Positions 26,126 through 34,036 of a DNA stretch of 64,000 bases are shown one piece after another; within the stretch, counting starts at the first letter, position 1; the number at the start of each line of letters is the position of its first letter. The DNA comes from JAJFUG01 sp964473155. GTDB lineage: Bacteria > Gemmatimonadota > Glassbacteria > GWA2-58-10. Made by a program: the position numbers and the translations under genes. The notes under the pieces are model-generated. The model had not been told where the DNA came from. It did no database searches and was given only the letters and a program-made list of their open reading frames with translations. The stretch is from positions 3,204 to 67,203 of the forward strand of contig CAYYNT010000016.1 of NCBI GenBank assembly GCA_964473155.1, in the 5' to 3' direction.

Positions 26126-27106
26126 TCAGGTTTGAGCGTTCCAGCCAAGACGAAGGATAAGCGCCCGGTCAGTCAGGCTGCGGTAGAATTTGGCGCTGTC
26201 AAAGCGGTTGTATCCCAGCGGTATGCGCGCGGGCTTTTCTCCCCTGACAAAAGCCAGATGGTTCAAAAAGGTTGGGACCCTGGCTCCCTGTTCGAACTGG
26301 ATCAGACGGCGGTGGCTGCTGCTGATATCCAGGTTGGGGAAATTCCATTTGGCTGCAAAGTAGATCAGACGGCGGATATCGGTCTCGGTTACAAGCGTTT
26401 CGTTCGATGGCAGGCTGGCGATCAACCTGTTTGCCAGGGTCTCATCGTTGCCGCCCTCGGCATAGCGTTCGAGGAATTTATCGTACGTATCGACTGCATC
26501 CGCGACGAATGCCCCGAACATGGCCGCCTCCCCCCAGGTTTTCCCCACAAAAACCATAGCTGCGTCATCGCTGACACCCGGTCCGATCATTCTGCGGAAA
26601 TAAATGCTTTCCGGCGGGGGAGCGCCATCGAAACTGTCCGGCAGTATCACGCCGCAGTTTCGCAGGACGCTGAGGCGAGTCTCATCGAACTCCTCGCTTG
26701 AGGCTTGCTGCTCGGTAAGCCCGGCCTCAACAAAACGGTTCCAAGATACGAGAAGGCTTTCCCCGCCTCCGAGAATCAGCGGTTCTCCGCGCAGGTCCAC
26801 CTCGAAATGACGGAGAGTGATGTTGCGGTTGCGCCAGTTGTCCATGCGCACCGCCAGGACAAAACCGCGCAGAAATGGCAGTATGTCGAACTCCTTTCCG
26901 GCAAGAAACAGCAGGCCCAATGGATTCGATCGGCTGTCCTCCGGATCGCCGAAACGCAGGCCCCCCTCTGCGATTCCTCTGGTGATTATCATTTCGAGGT
27001 TATCGAGTATTTCCTGACGGCTGCGTTTGATCTGCGCGCAGCTCAAACCCAGAACATCTTCCCCTATACCTTCGACTGTATCATCGAGACGGGCATCCGG
27101 AAACAT
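26126..27106 (-). CDS. Protein of unknown function, start uncertain
   Basis: A 326-residue frame from the first in-frame ATG. No known domain was recognised; the sequence is rich in charged residues (e.g. KFLERYAEGGNDETLANRLI) without membrane segments. The same frame stays open upstream to about 27435, with GC-rich third positions and protein-like sequence (FANLRGETDHTWDHVRPDE, ELFNRTAARDFLYLRHL), yet holds no ATG, GTG or TTG there. Either the true start is a rare codon, or a start region has been lost or frameshifted. It converges on the SH3/barrel gene with a 26-bp gap. Confidence 0.6.
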   Translation of the reverse strand: MFPDARLDDTVEGIGEDVLGLSCAQIKRSRQEILDNLEMIITRGIAEGGLRFGDPEDSRSNPLGLLFLAGKEFDILPFLRGFVLAVRMDNWRNRNITLRHFEVDLRGEPLILGGGESLLVSWNRFVEAGLTEQQASSEEFDETRLSVLRNCGVILPDSFDGAPPPESIYFRRMIGPGVSDDAAMVFVGKTWGEAAMFGAFVADAVDTYDKFLERYAEGGNDETLANRLIASLPSNETLVTETDIRRLIYFAAKWNFPNLDISSSHRRLIQFEQGARVPTFLNHLAFVRGEKPARIPLGYNRFDSAKFYRSLTDRALILRLGWNAQT

Positions 27107-27469
27107 AAGTGGCGCGCCGTATTCGTCCAGGAACAGACCATGCCCGTTCTGTGAGCGTCCATGGACCGATTGAGGAAGAAGAAGAGGCAGGATACGCGCG
27201 CAACAGGCAAATGGTAAATGCCTGAGATAGAGGAAATCCCGGGCCGCTGTCCGGTTGAACAGCTCACGATCCGCGCGGATTGAAAGGATTCTGGGTGCAA
27301 TTCGCTTTTCATCCGGCCGGACATGGTCCCAAGTGTGGTCAGTCTCGCCTCTCAGGTTGGCGAAAACGCTGTCCAGCGTATTTCGGCGGCGGCCGCCCGA
27401 GTGCGGCCGCGCTTTTTTTCTTTTACCGGATCTTTTCAGCGTTCATCCTTTGAAAGGCGGTTTTACTAA

Positions 27470-27525
27470 AATATAAAACCGGCAGTTGGACCTCATATTT
27501 CGAGGCGCAAGCTGCCGGCGTTTTT
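27470..27525 (-). terminator. Terminator of the XRE regulator gene (possibly bidirectional)
   Basis: On the minus strand a CCGGCAG...CTGCCGG stem (27512-27518 with 27479-27485), with an inner CCTC/GAGG stem, is followed by TTTTATATTTT. The + strand reading ends in GTTTTT. It lies 36 bp after the regulator's stop codon. Confidence 0.75.
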
Positions 27526-27560
27526 CGAATAATTATCCTGATGCATGCAAGCACGATCGC

Positions 27561-28259
27561 TCAGGAGTCTTTGCCATTTTCCATGAATGCTTTCAAAAGC
27601 TGGGTTATCTCTCCGACTGTCCCTCCGAAAGGACCAGCTCCACCCTCGCGGCAGTATTTTTCGAGTGCCCATTCCGGAGACCAGAAATAGTGTTCTGACT
27701 GAGACCATTTGAGCAGCGCTGCGGCGTTGCGCTCCCATTTCAGCCTTTCCTCCGTGGAAAGATGGGTCGGAGGCAGAGGCACTTTGATTTCATTAACGCC
27801 ATAGCCAATAGTCTTATTGTCAGCAACACGCCGATATTCGACCGGCCGGGGCTGGGACGAAGATCCGCGCAGCAGGCTCAGGATTTCTTCAAGATACGCT
27901 ACAACAAGCTTAAGAGTGTGATTGTCGGACAATTCGCGCTGAACGACACGAGCCATGTCGCCTGAATCCGCGGCAACGGATGAGTTTAAGCCAGCGGCGG
28001 CATGCGAAAGCGATGAACGTTCCAGTGACCGCACTGCTATGGACATTATGCCGCCAGTGGTGGTCAACTGGTCGAGGCTGACATCCAGAACCTCGGAAAG
28101 TTTAAGCAGATAGCGGGCAGATGGAGCTCCCTTGCCGTTTTCCCATACACTCAGGTTCTGAAAAGCAATGCCCAGTTTCTCAGCCAGTGACCTCTGTGAA
28201 AGTCCTTTGAGCTTTCTTGCGGCTTTAATGTTCTCGCCGATTATTTTCTTCTGTTCCAT
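27561..28259 (-). CDS. XRE-family transcriptional regulator
   Basis: A 232-residue DNA-binding protein. The N-terminal Cro/C1-type helix-turn-helix spans residues 8-66 (NIKAARKLKGLSQRSLAEKL, then QNLSVWENGKGAPSARYLLKLSEVL). The remainder is helical and then Pro/Trp-rich (EWALEKYCREGGAGPFGG) and matches no sensor domain that I recognise. An inverted repeat ten bases upstream of the ATG is a candidate autoregulatory operator. The neighbouring 780-bp gene-free region could contain further targets. No peptidase or toxin partner is adjacent. Confidence 0.85.
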   Translation of the reverse strand: MEQKKIIGENIKAARKLKGLSQRSLAEKLGIAFQNLSVWENGKGAPSARYLLKLSEVLDVSLDQLTTTGGIMSIAVRSLERSSLSHAAAGLNSSVAADSGDMARVVQRELSDNHTLKLVVAYLEEILSLLRGSSSQPRPVEYRRVADNKTIGYGVNEIKVPLPPTHLSTEERLKWERNAAALLKWSQSEHYFWSPEWALEKYCREGGAGPFGGTVGEITQLLKAFMENGKDS

Positions 28260-28269
28260 CTCAGTTAGC

Positions 28270-28293
28270 CCTTTTTAATATAAATGAAAAAGG
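28270..28293. promoter_or_regulatory. Candidate operator in front of the XRE regulator
   Basis: A 24-bp inverted repeat, CCTTTTT (28270-28276) and AAAAAGG (28287-28293) around an AT-only centre that also reads as TATATT on the minus strand, so operator and -10 box may overlap. It lies 10 bp from the start codon of the XRE gene. Confidence 0.45.
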
Positions 28294-29036
28294 TCGAGGA
28301 AATCTATATAAACGGGATACGGAATCAGGTGAAGCATATCCTCCCGCTTGGGCCGGGCCCGTTGCCGGAAAATAGAATTTTTTCCGGCAACGCTGCACCT
28401 TCAGGAAAAAAATGGATATATTTATAATAAAAATAAGGCTTGTTAATCAGTCTGGTTTCTAAATTATGTTTATATAATTTGTTTTGTCAAGAGTTTTTTC
28501 TAAGAAAACGTTCAGTCGATTAACGCGCGATACATTTTGAAGCGGATGCACAGAACGATTAACCTTTGGAGAAAAATCAATTAGGTGAGTTTAAAAAGAT
28601 ATTCGTTGCGATATTAATTGATAAATAATTATAACATAACACCCTGCGGATTAATCTGTCGTTGAATGCTTTTATCCCAAGGCTTCAACGAGAGAGGCCT
28701 GATTTTATAATGGAATTCTGCTGTAACTTGTTCTCTGACATGGAATAGATGTATGCTTTCATGTGGCGGAATAGATAGTATCTGCTGAAAAATAAGATGC
28801 AGACCAGCTATAAGATTTATTTGTTTGTTAATTTTTATATATTTGATTGGCTTTTGAGGTTGAGTCCGGCTTGCTGAACAGGACGGAAAAGAAAATACTA
28901 ATAATATTGCCTGAATTATAATTTTATACTAAAGGTTTAGATCATTTTATTCGGGCTTTCGTTCTATTTCGAATACGGCTTGACTCCCTGATCGAAGGCC
29001 TTTATCTTTGCGTCGGAAATCAGTCCGACAGGAGGG
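28294..29036. other. AT-rich region without genes
   Basis: About 740 bp, clearly AT-richer than the rest of the window, with stop codons in all frames and no open frame above about 60 codons. It holds the inverted repeat at 28360-28392, runs such as TTAATTTTTATATATTTG near 28830, and a small hairpin at 29012-29029 just before the acylphosphatase ribosome binding site. No tRNA, known riboswitch or repeat family was recognised. Confidence 0.6.
28360..28392. repeat. Perfect 13-bp inverted repeat
   Basis: Arms CGTTGCCGGAAAA (28360-28372) and its complement (28380-28392) with a 7-nt spacer, about 100 bp upstream of the XRE gene. It may be an RNA hairpin or an operator; the A/T runs at the inner side make a terminator less likely. 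Confidence 0.7.
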
Positions 29037-29321
29037 GTGATTACGGATAAATATCGTCTGAGACTCGTGTTGCACGGACGGGTTCAGGGAGTCGGCTTCA
29101 GATATTTCGTAATACGGAAGGCTGAGAACTTCACGGTGACCGGTTATGTCATGAATCTGCCGGCACAGGCTGTGGAGGTGGTGGCAGAGGGAGATCGCCC
29201 GGTCGTGGAGGCTTTCATAGATGCAGTAGGGCAGGGACCCTCAAACGCCAGGATTACAGAGCAGAAACTGTTTATCGAAATACCATCCGGGAGTTTTTCT
29301 GCCTTCAGCGTGAAATATTGA
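29037..29321 (+). CDS. acyP: Acylphosphatase
   Basis: A 94-residue enzyme that hydrolyses carboxyl-phosphate bonds such as acetyl or carbamoyl phosphate. The catalytic motif GRVQGVGFR is at residues 14-22, its Arg being the phosphate-binding residue, and the Asn partner lies in GYVMNLP. The GTG at 29037 is only one base from AGGAGG (29030-29035), too close for normal initiation; the next codon, ATT at 29040, has better spacing but would be a rare start. A small hairpin (29012-29029) precedes the ribosome binding site. The M23 peptidase gene follows after 50 bp. Confidence 0.88.
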   Translation: MITDKYRLRLVLHGRVQGVGFRYFVIRKAENFTVTGYVMNLPAQAVEVVAEGDRPVVEAFIDAVGQGPSNARITEQKLFIEIPSGSFSAFSVKY

Positions 29322-29371
29322 GCCTGTGAATACCGCTAATCGGCTCTTATAGCCGGATTGAGCCGGAGGAC

Positions 29372-29920
29372 ATGGCTGCATCGGGATGGACTTTGAAATA
29401 CCTGATTCTTCTGGCGGTCCTGCTGCTGAATCTTGCCGGTTGCGGGATGCATGAGCGTTCGGGAGCTGTTCCACCCGCCAGGGAACCCCGGTTTGACCAG
29501 GCCGATTACCGTCTGGTCTGGCCGCTGCCTGTTTCCACGACTGCCCGGGTCACTTCATATTTCGGAACCCGGAAAGATCCGTTTACCGGACTGATCAATT
29601 TCCATACGGGAGTAGATCTTGACGGAAGGCATGGCGACCCGGTTTATGCGGCCGGTGAGGGCCGGGTGGCGTGGGCCGGATACCGCAGCGGTTATGGCAA
29701 CCTGCTGATACTGGATCACGGATGGGGCCTGACCTCCTGGTACGGCCATTGTGAATCGTTCAATACTAAACGGGGTCAGCCGGTTCGCAGAGGGAAAATC
29801 ATAGCCGGCATGGGGGATTCGGGGCGGGCTTCAGGAGTGCACCTTCATTTCGAGGTGCGCAAGCATGGTGTTCCAGTCGATCCATTCCAGCTTCTTCCTG
29901 CGCTAAAAACTCTTAAATGA
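29372..29920 (+). CDS. M23-family metallopeptidase lipoprotein
   Basis: A 182-residue envelope protein: a lipoprotein signal with lipobox NLAGC (Cys24), then a LytM/peptidase M23 domain (about residues 55-175). The zinc ligands are visible as HTGVD and HLHFEVR, with the third His in YGHCESF, so it looks catalytically competent. Such enzymes cut peptide cross-links in peptidoglycan, usually as endopeptidases. There is no LysM or coiled-coil module. GGAGG is close to the ATG. It probably shares a transcript with acyP and apt. Confidence 0.9.
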   Translation: MAASGWTLKYLILLAVLLLNLAGCGMHERSGAVPPAREPRFDQADYRLVWPLPVSTTARVTSYFGTRKDPFTGLINFHTGVDLDGRHGDPVYAAGEGRVAWAGYRSGYGNLLILDHGWGLTSWYGHCESFNTKRGQPVRRGKIIAGMGDSGRASGVHLHFEVRKHGVPVDPFQLLPALKTLK

Positions 29921-29957
29921 TGATAAAATATAACATCAACTGATGAAAGGTTAACTG

Positions 29958-30482
29958 ATGAGCCGGTATCAGCACCTCGCCGATACAATCCGCGTTGTCC
30001 CCGATTTTCCCAAAAAAGGCATCCAGTTTATCGATATTACGACTCTCCTCCGTAAGCCTGCACCGTTTGCCGAAGTGATTGACATCCTGTTCGAGCGCTA
30101 CCGCGGCGAGAGCATCTCGCGCGTGGTGGGAATCGAAGCCCGCGGTTTTCTGTTTGCCTCGGCGCTGGCCTATCGTCTGGGCGCGGGACTGGTTCCCGTG
30201 CGCAAGCCCGGCAAGCTTCCAGGCAAGACAGTGTCAGTCAGCTACGAGCTGGAGTATGGCTCGGACAGCGTGCAGATGCATGAAGATGCCATCGAGAAAG
30301 GAGACCGGGTGGTGGTGGTGGATGACCTTCTGGCCACGGGGGGAACCGCCGCCGCTGTCTGCCGCCTGGTGCGCGGCCAGGGGGCAAACCTTGTCGGCGT
30401 GGCTTTCATGGTGGAACTGGACTTTCTGAAAGGACGCGATAAGCTTTCCGGAATCGATGTATTTTCGATACTGCATTATTAA
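29958..30482 (+). CDS. apt: Adenine phosphoribosyltransferase
   Basis: A 174-residue purine salvage enzyme that makes AMP from adenine and PRPP. The family start PDFPKKGIQFIDITTLL is followed by GIEARGFLFASALAYRLG, and the PRPP-binding loop is VVVVDDLLATGGTAAA. Length and motifs match bacterial Apt with no gap. AAAGG precedes the ATG. It lies 37 bp after the M23 peptidase gene. Confidence 0.97.
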   Translation: MSRYQHLADTIRVVPDFPKKGIQFIDITTLLRKPAPFAEVIDILFERYRGESISRVVGIEARGFLFASALAYRLGAGLVPVRKPGKLPGKTVSVSYELEYGSDSVQMHEDAIEKGDRVVVVDDLLATGGTAAAVCRLVRGQGANLVGVAFMVELDFLKGRDKLSGIDVFSILHY

Positions 30483-30586
30483 GGTGATTGTGATCCTGGA
30501 TACCGCTTCAACCGGGAGACATGAGGATTTATCGCTGATGACTCACGGGCGCGCGTCTATCACCAAGACACCCAAAGGATGGCCCC

Positions 30587-32779
30587 ATGTTCGGTCTGAC
30601 TGTCGCTGATCTCGTTGTCATATCCATCTATATCCTGGCCATGATCTTTATCGGTTACTGGTCGATGAAAAGGATTCGCAGCCAGGAAGATTTCTTCATG
30701 GGCGGACGGGCATTCGGGAAAACCCTGCAGGTAATGGCAATGTTCGGCTCCGGCACCTCAACCGACAGCCCGGTCGGCACGGCCAGGAACACTTTCGTCG
30801 GTGGGCTGTCAGGAATCTGGACTGTACTGAATTACCTGTTCTGCACGCCGTTTTACTGGTTCATCGGCCTGTGGTACCGGCGTTACCGCATGATTACGAT
30901 GGGAGATTTTTTCGAGGAACGTTTCCAAAGCCGTCCGATGGCGTCAGTATATGCGATCTTCGGCCTTTTTTTCTTTATAGTCTGGCTGTCGGTGGGTTTT
31001 TCGGCCGCCTCGAAGACTATCATAGCTCTCACTCCCAAGCCGGTGGCAGCGCTTTCGGTCGAGGAAAAAAATGAATACGAGCAGTTTCAGCGTCTGACCG
31101 AGTTGGAGAACCTGGATTATTCGATGCTTGACGAGCAGCAGAGACAGGAGCTGCAGAACCTGCGCGAGATCAATCCAAGCGGTAAGTTCAGTTATGTCAG
31201 CGCCACGGCCCTTACTGTATTCATCGGCATCGTCGTGCTTCTGTACAGTTGGGCCGGAGGACTTCTGGCAGCGTATCTCACTGATTTTATTCAGAGCATA
31301 TTCATAATCATCCTCTCACTCATACTTATTCCGTTCGGACTCCAGCAGATCAGCTCCCGGTTCGGCGGCGCGGGCATGCTGGACGGGTTCCGTATTTTGC
31401 ACGAGCAACTGCCGCAGGAGTTTTTCGACATCCTCGGCTCCCCACTGGCCAGCGATTTCACCTGGTACTACCTGCTGGCGGTGACAGCGATCAATCTGGT
31501 CGGCATCGTGGTGCAACCGCATATGATAGTCGTTGGCGGCGGCTCGGCAAAGGATGAGTTGAGTGCGCGTGTGGGAATCATGGTCGGCAATTACATCAAG
31601 CGTTTCCTGACCATCGCCTGGGCCCTGACCGGTCTGATAGCTGTGGCCCTGTACGCCAGAGAACTGACAGATCCGGACCTGGTCTGGGGCCATGCCACGC
31701 GCGATCTGCTGGGCCCTGTGGGTTTCGGCCTGGTCGGGCTGATGATTAGCGCACTGATGGCGGCGCTGATGTCGAGCGCGAGCTGCTATATCCTGGTGGC
31801 CAGCAGCCTTCTTGTCCGCAACCTCTACAGTTGGATGCGGCCCGGCCGCAGCGAGGGACATTACGTGTTTGTCGGCCGGCTGGCCAGTTCGGTGGCAATC
31901 CTGGGCGGAATATTTTTCTCAATCTATTATTATGACGTGTTCGACCAGCTCAAGGTGGCCTGGGAACTGCCGGTGATATTCGCGGCCACAGTCTGGGTGG
32001 CGATGTTCTGGCGCAGGGCGACCCGCACTGCGGCCTGGGTGACCATTGCTGCGACCGCGCTGCTGTTTTTTATCATCCCGATGCTTTCGCCGGTAGTGAA
32101 TCCTTCGATGCGGTATAATAAGAATTTCCTTGCTGTTACACAGACACATGAGGTCACCCGCAGTTATGAGGCCCGTCAGTACGATGTCTGGAAACGTCAG
32201 CAGCAGATAGAAAAATACAGGGCGCAGCTCGCCTCCGGTTTGACTCCGGAGGGAGCCGAACCGCAACCCCTGGCCCTGGGGGACAGGATTACCATTACCT
32301 CCAAGCCGCCGTCAAAATCGGTCTACTGGACCAAAGGGATAGGCGTCGATGAGAAAGGACAGCGTTACGGACAAGGTTTTTTCAACCTTGAGATGGCGGT
32401 GCTGGAATGGTGCGGCATGGACCTCGAGAACCTGGCCAATCCGATGATCGAAACCCTGCGCCTGCCATTCCGTATCCTGTTGCCTATTCTGCTGATGATA
32501 GTTCTGTCGTTTTTCACCGCTCAGGTAGACCGGACTGTACTTGACCGTTTTTACGTCAGGATGAAAACGCCGGTCAATCCTGACCCGGCAAAGGACCGTG
32601 CCGAGGTTGAATTGTCATATCAGAAGCCTGACCGCTTCAACCATACGAAAATCTTCCCCGGCTCGCAGCTTGAATTTTGCCGCTGGACCAGTGAGGATGC
32701 ATGGGGATTCATTCTGGGGCTTGTGGCTGCGGGAGTAGTTATAGGTTTAACCCTGTGGGTAGCCGGGATTGGCGTTTGA
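30587..32779 (+). CDS. Sodium:solute symporter-family transporter, enlarged
   Basis: A 730-residue SSS-family membrane protein, far longer than the usual 480-550. The N-terminal core is normal (GYWSMKRIRSQEDFFMGGR, then FGSGTSTDSPVGTARNTF). A charged loop of about 60 residues (LSVEEKNEYEQFQRLTELE...) interrupts the region around residues 150-210. A second soluble stretch of about 120 residues (around 510-625, YEARQYDVWKRQQQIEKY) and two further membrane segments are near the C-terminus. SSS proteins import sugars, amino acids or acids with Na+; the substrate is unknown. AAAGGA precedes the ATG. It ends before the second palindromic element. Confidence 0.87.
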   Translation: MFGLTVADLVVISIYILAMIFIGYWSMKRIRSQEDFFMGGRAFGKTLQVMAMFGSGTSTDSPVGTARNTFVGGLSGIWTVLNYLFCTPFYWFIGLWYRRYRMITMGDFFEERFQSRPMASVYAIFGLFFFIVWLSVGFSAASKTIIALTPKPVAALSVEEKNEYEQFQRLTELENLDYSMLDEQQRQELQNLREINPSGKFSYVSATALTVFIGIVVLLYSWAGGLLAAYLTDFIQSIFIIILSLILIPFGLQQISSRFGGAGMLDGFRILHEQLPQEFFDILGSPLASDFTWYYLLAVTAINLVGIVVQPHMIVVGGGSAKDELSARVGIMVGNYIKRFLTIAWALTGLIAVALYARELTDPDLVWGHATRDLLGPVGFGLVGLMISALMAALMSSASCYILVASSLLVRNLYSWMRPGRSEGHYVFVGRLASSVAILGGIFFSIYYYDVFDQLKVAWELPVIFAATVWVAMFWRRATRTAAWVTIAATALLFFIIPMLSPVVNPSMRYNKNFLAVTQTHEVTRSYEARQYDVWKRQQQIEKYRAQLASGLTPEGAEPQPLALGDRITITSKPPSKSVYWTKGIGVDEKGQRYGQGFFNLEMAVLEWCGMDLENLANPMIETLRLPFRILLPILLMIVLSFFTAQVDRTVLDRFYVRMKTPVNPDPAKDRAEVELSYQKPDRFNHTKIFPGSQLEFCRWTSEDAWGFILGLVAAGVVIGLTLWVAGIGV

Positions 32780-32798
32780 GGTAAATCTTGATTCAATA

Positions 32799-32936
32799 CG
32801 AAGGGGCTGTCCCAAAAGTCCCTGATTTTTCTGTTTGCAAATTGTCGCAATCTATAACTATTTGTGATAAAAGCATTTTCGTAGGGTCACGGTGCACCGT
32901 GACCCTACATTCAAAACTTTTGGGACATCTTCTTCG
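32799..32936. repeat. Palindromic repeat element, copy 2
   Basis: 138 bp with imperfect terminal inverted repeats (CGAAGGGGCTGTCCCAAAAG at the left; the right end reads CTTTTGGGACATCTTCTTCG). The core palindrome at 32881-32908 is a perfect 28 bp, but differs from copy 1 by paired changes on both arms. The inner left part (TTTTTCTGTTTGCAAATTGT) matches copy 1. It lies between the convergent symporter gene and the coiled-coil protein gene. Confidence 0.9.
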
Positions 32937-32963
32937 TTTTTTTAAAGCCTCCTTACTTAAACT

Positions 32964-33554
32964 CTATTCACGCGATCCGCTGATGACCTCCCGCGGGCTG
33001 GAAAGCTCGATCTGGCCATGCAGTTCGTTGAACAGCGCCATCACCGATGAACGAAGCATCTGCCATTTGCGGGTGCATTTCTGTTCGGTCTCCATCAGTC
33101 CGATGTATTTCTGGTTCATCAGCGGCAAGTCAGCCATTGCCAGGATAAAATTTTTCCGCATCTCGTTAAGCACGGTCCATTGAGTAAGGAAAGACTGTTT
33201 TCGCTGTTCCAGGGCTTTTTTAGCCAGCGCGCCGCCTTCAGGCAATTCTCGCTTGATCTTATGCATCTCGGCCAGAAGCTTTTTAACCTCTGAGCGCTGT
33301 TTAACCAGCCGAAGTTTCTGTGCCGCCAGATCCTCTCTGATATTATCAATGCGTTTTCTGGCTTCCTCTGTCTGTTTTATTGCATCGAGATAGATAACAC
33401 GGAAATGGCCGGTCTGACGGAGCAGTTTTTCATACTCGATGACTTTGCTCTCCAGAATTTTTCTTTTTCTGAAGCTGAAGAGCATATAAATAGCAAATGC
33501 AATCACGACTGAAACAAATATCAGAACAAAAGTGTCGAGAGGATCGAGTTCCAT
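32964..33554 (-). CDS. Membrane-anchored coiled-coil protein of unknown function
   Basis: A 196-residue protein: one N-terminal transmembrane helix (about residues 8-29, FVLIFVSVVIAFAIYMLF), then Lys/Arg and Glu-rich helices with heptad-like spacing (about 32-110, ARKRIDNIREDLAAQKLRLV), and a second helical part (about 125-185). Topology suggests the coiled region faces the cytoplasm, since positive residues (RKRK) follow the helix. No domain was recognised. A structural or scaffold role is inference. Confidence 0.72.
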   Translation of the reverse strand: MELDPLDTFVLIFVSVVIAFAIYMLFSFRKRKILESKVIEYEKLLRQTGHFRVIYLDAIKQTEEARKRIDNIREDLAAQKLRLVKQRSEVKKLLAEMHKIKRELPEGGALAKKALEQRKQSFLTQWTVLNEMRKNFILAMADLPLMNQKYIGLMETEQKCTRKWQMLRSSVMALFNELHGQIELSSPREVISGSRE

Positions 33555-33708
33555 CCATTTCTCCGCTGGGAATAAGAATCAAGAAAAAAGTATAACGCTT
33601 CAGTGAGCGGTGTCAAGCCGCACCTGCATGACAGAGCGAAAAGGAGATGCAATTCTGGCATATTTAATGCAATCCTTAATAAAAGAACTACTTAACCAGG
33701 GAGTGAAT

Positions 33709-33810
33709 ATGTTCAGGCAAAAGGGTTTCTGGCGTTTTCTAAAACTTGTTACTGGCATAGGTTTCCTGTTTTCAGTAGAGTTTCTTCTGCTTGTGTATCT
33801 TTTTTTATAA
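33709..33810 (+). CDS. Possible 33-residue membrane protein
   Basis: A short frame, MFRQKGFWRFLKLV..., with positively charged N-terminus and one long hydrophobic helix (TGIGFLFSVEFLLLVYLFL) to the end. GGGAG is five bases before the ATG at 33709. The frame extends upstream to 33610, but only the short form has a ribosome binding site. Its form is that of known small inner-membrane proteins. Expression cannot be judged from sequence. Confidence 0.45.
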   Translation: MFRQKGFWRFLKLVTGIGFLFSVEFLLLVYLFL

Positions 33811-34036
33811 AAGCCTGCGGCAGGGGGCTGGAGTCTTGTAATCGGAAAAATCCGCTTATGCTCTCCGGACGTTTCTGCCTATGGCTTTTTTGAATCAACA
33901 GGGTTGATTTTCCAGCCGGATGAGCGTAGTTTCTGCCTCATGTTTTTCGCGTTCAATCCACTCAGACATAGAGGTCAATGAACGCCCGAAATCTGGGCGC
34001 AGTCATGGCCACGCACAAGCAAAAATGAGAGCCGGC

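Noticed and set aside
27064..27324. 86-codon minus-strand frame upstream of the unknown gene
   Set aside because: It has Cys/Ser-rich, non-protein-like composition, and the codon pattern of another frame over the same bases is clearly better, so it is not taken as a gene or as the true start of the neighbour.
33610..33708. N-terminal extension of the 33-residue membrane protein
   Set aside because: The upstream in-frame start has no ribosome binding site, while the ATG at 33709 has GGGAG at normal distance.
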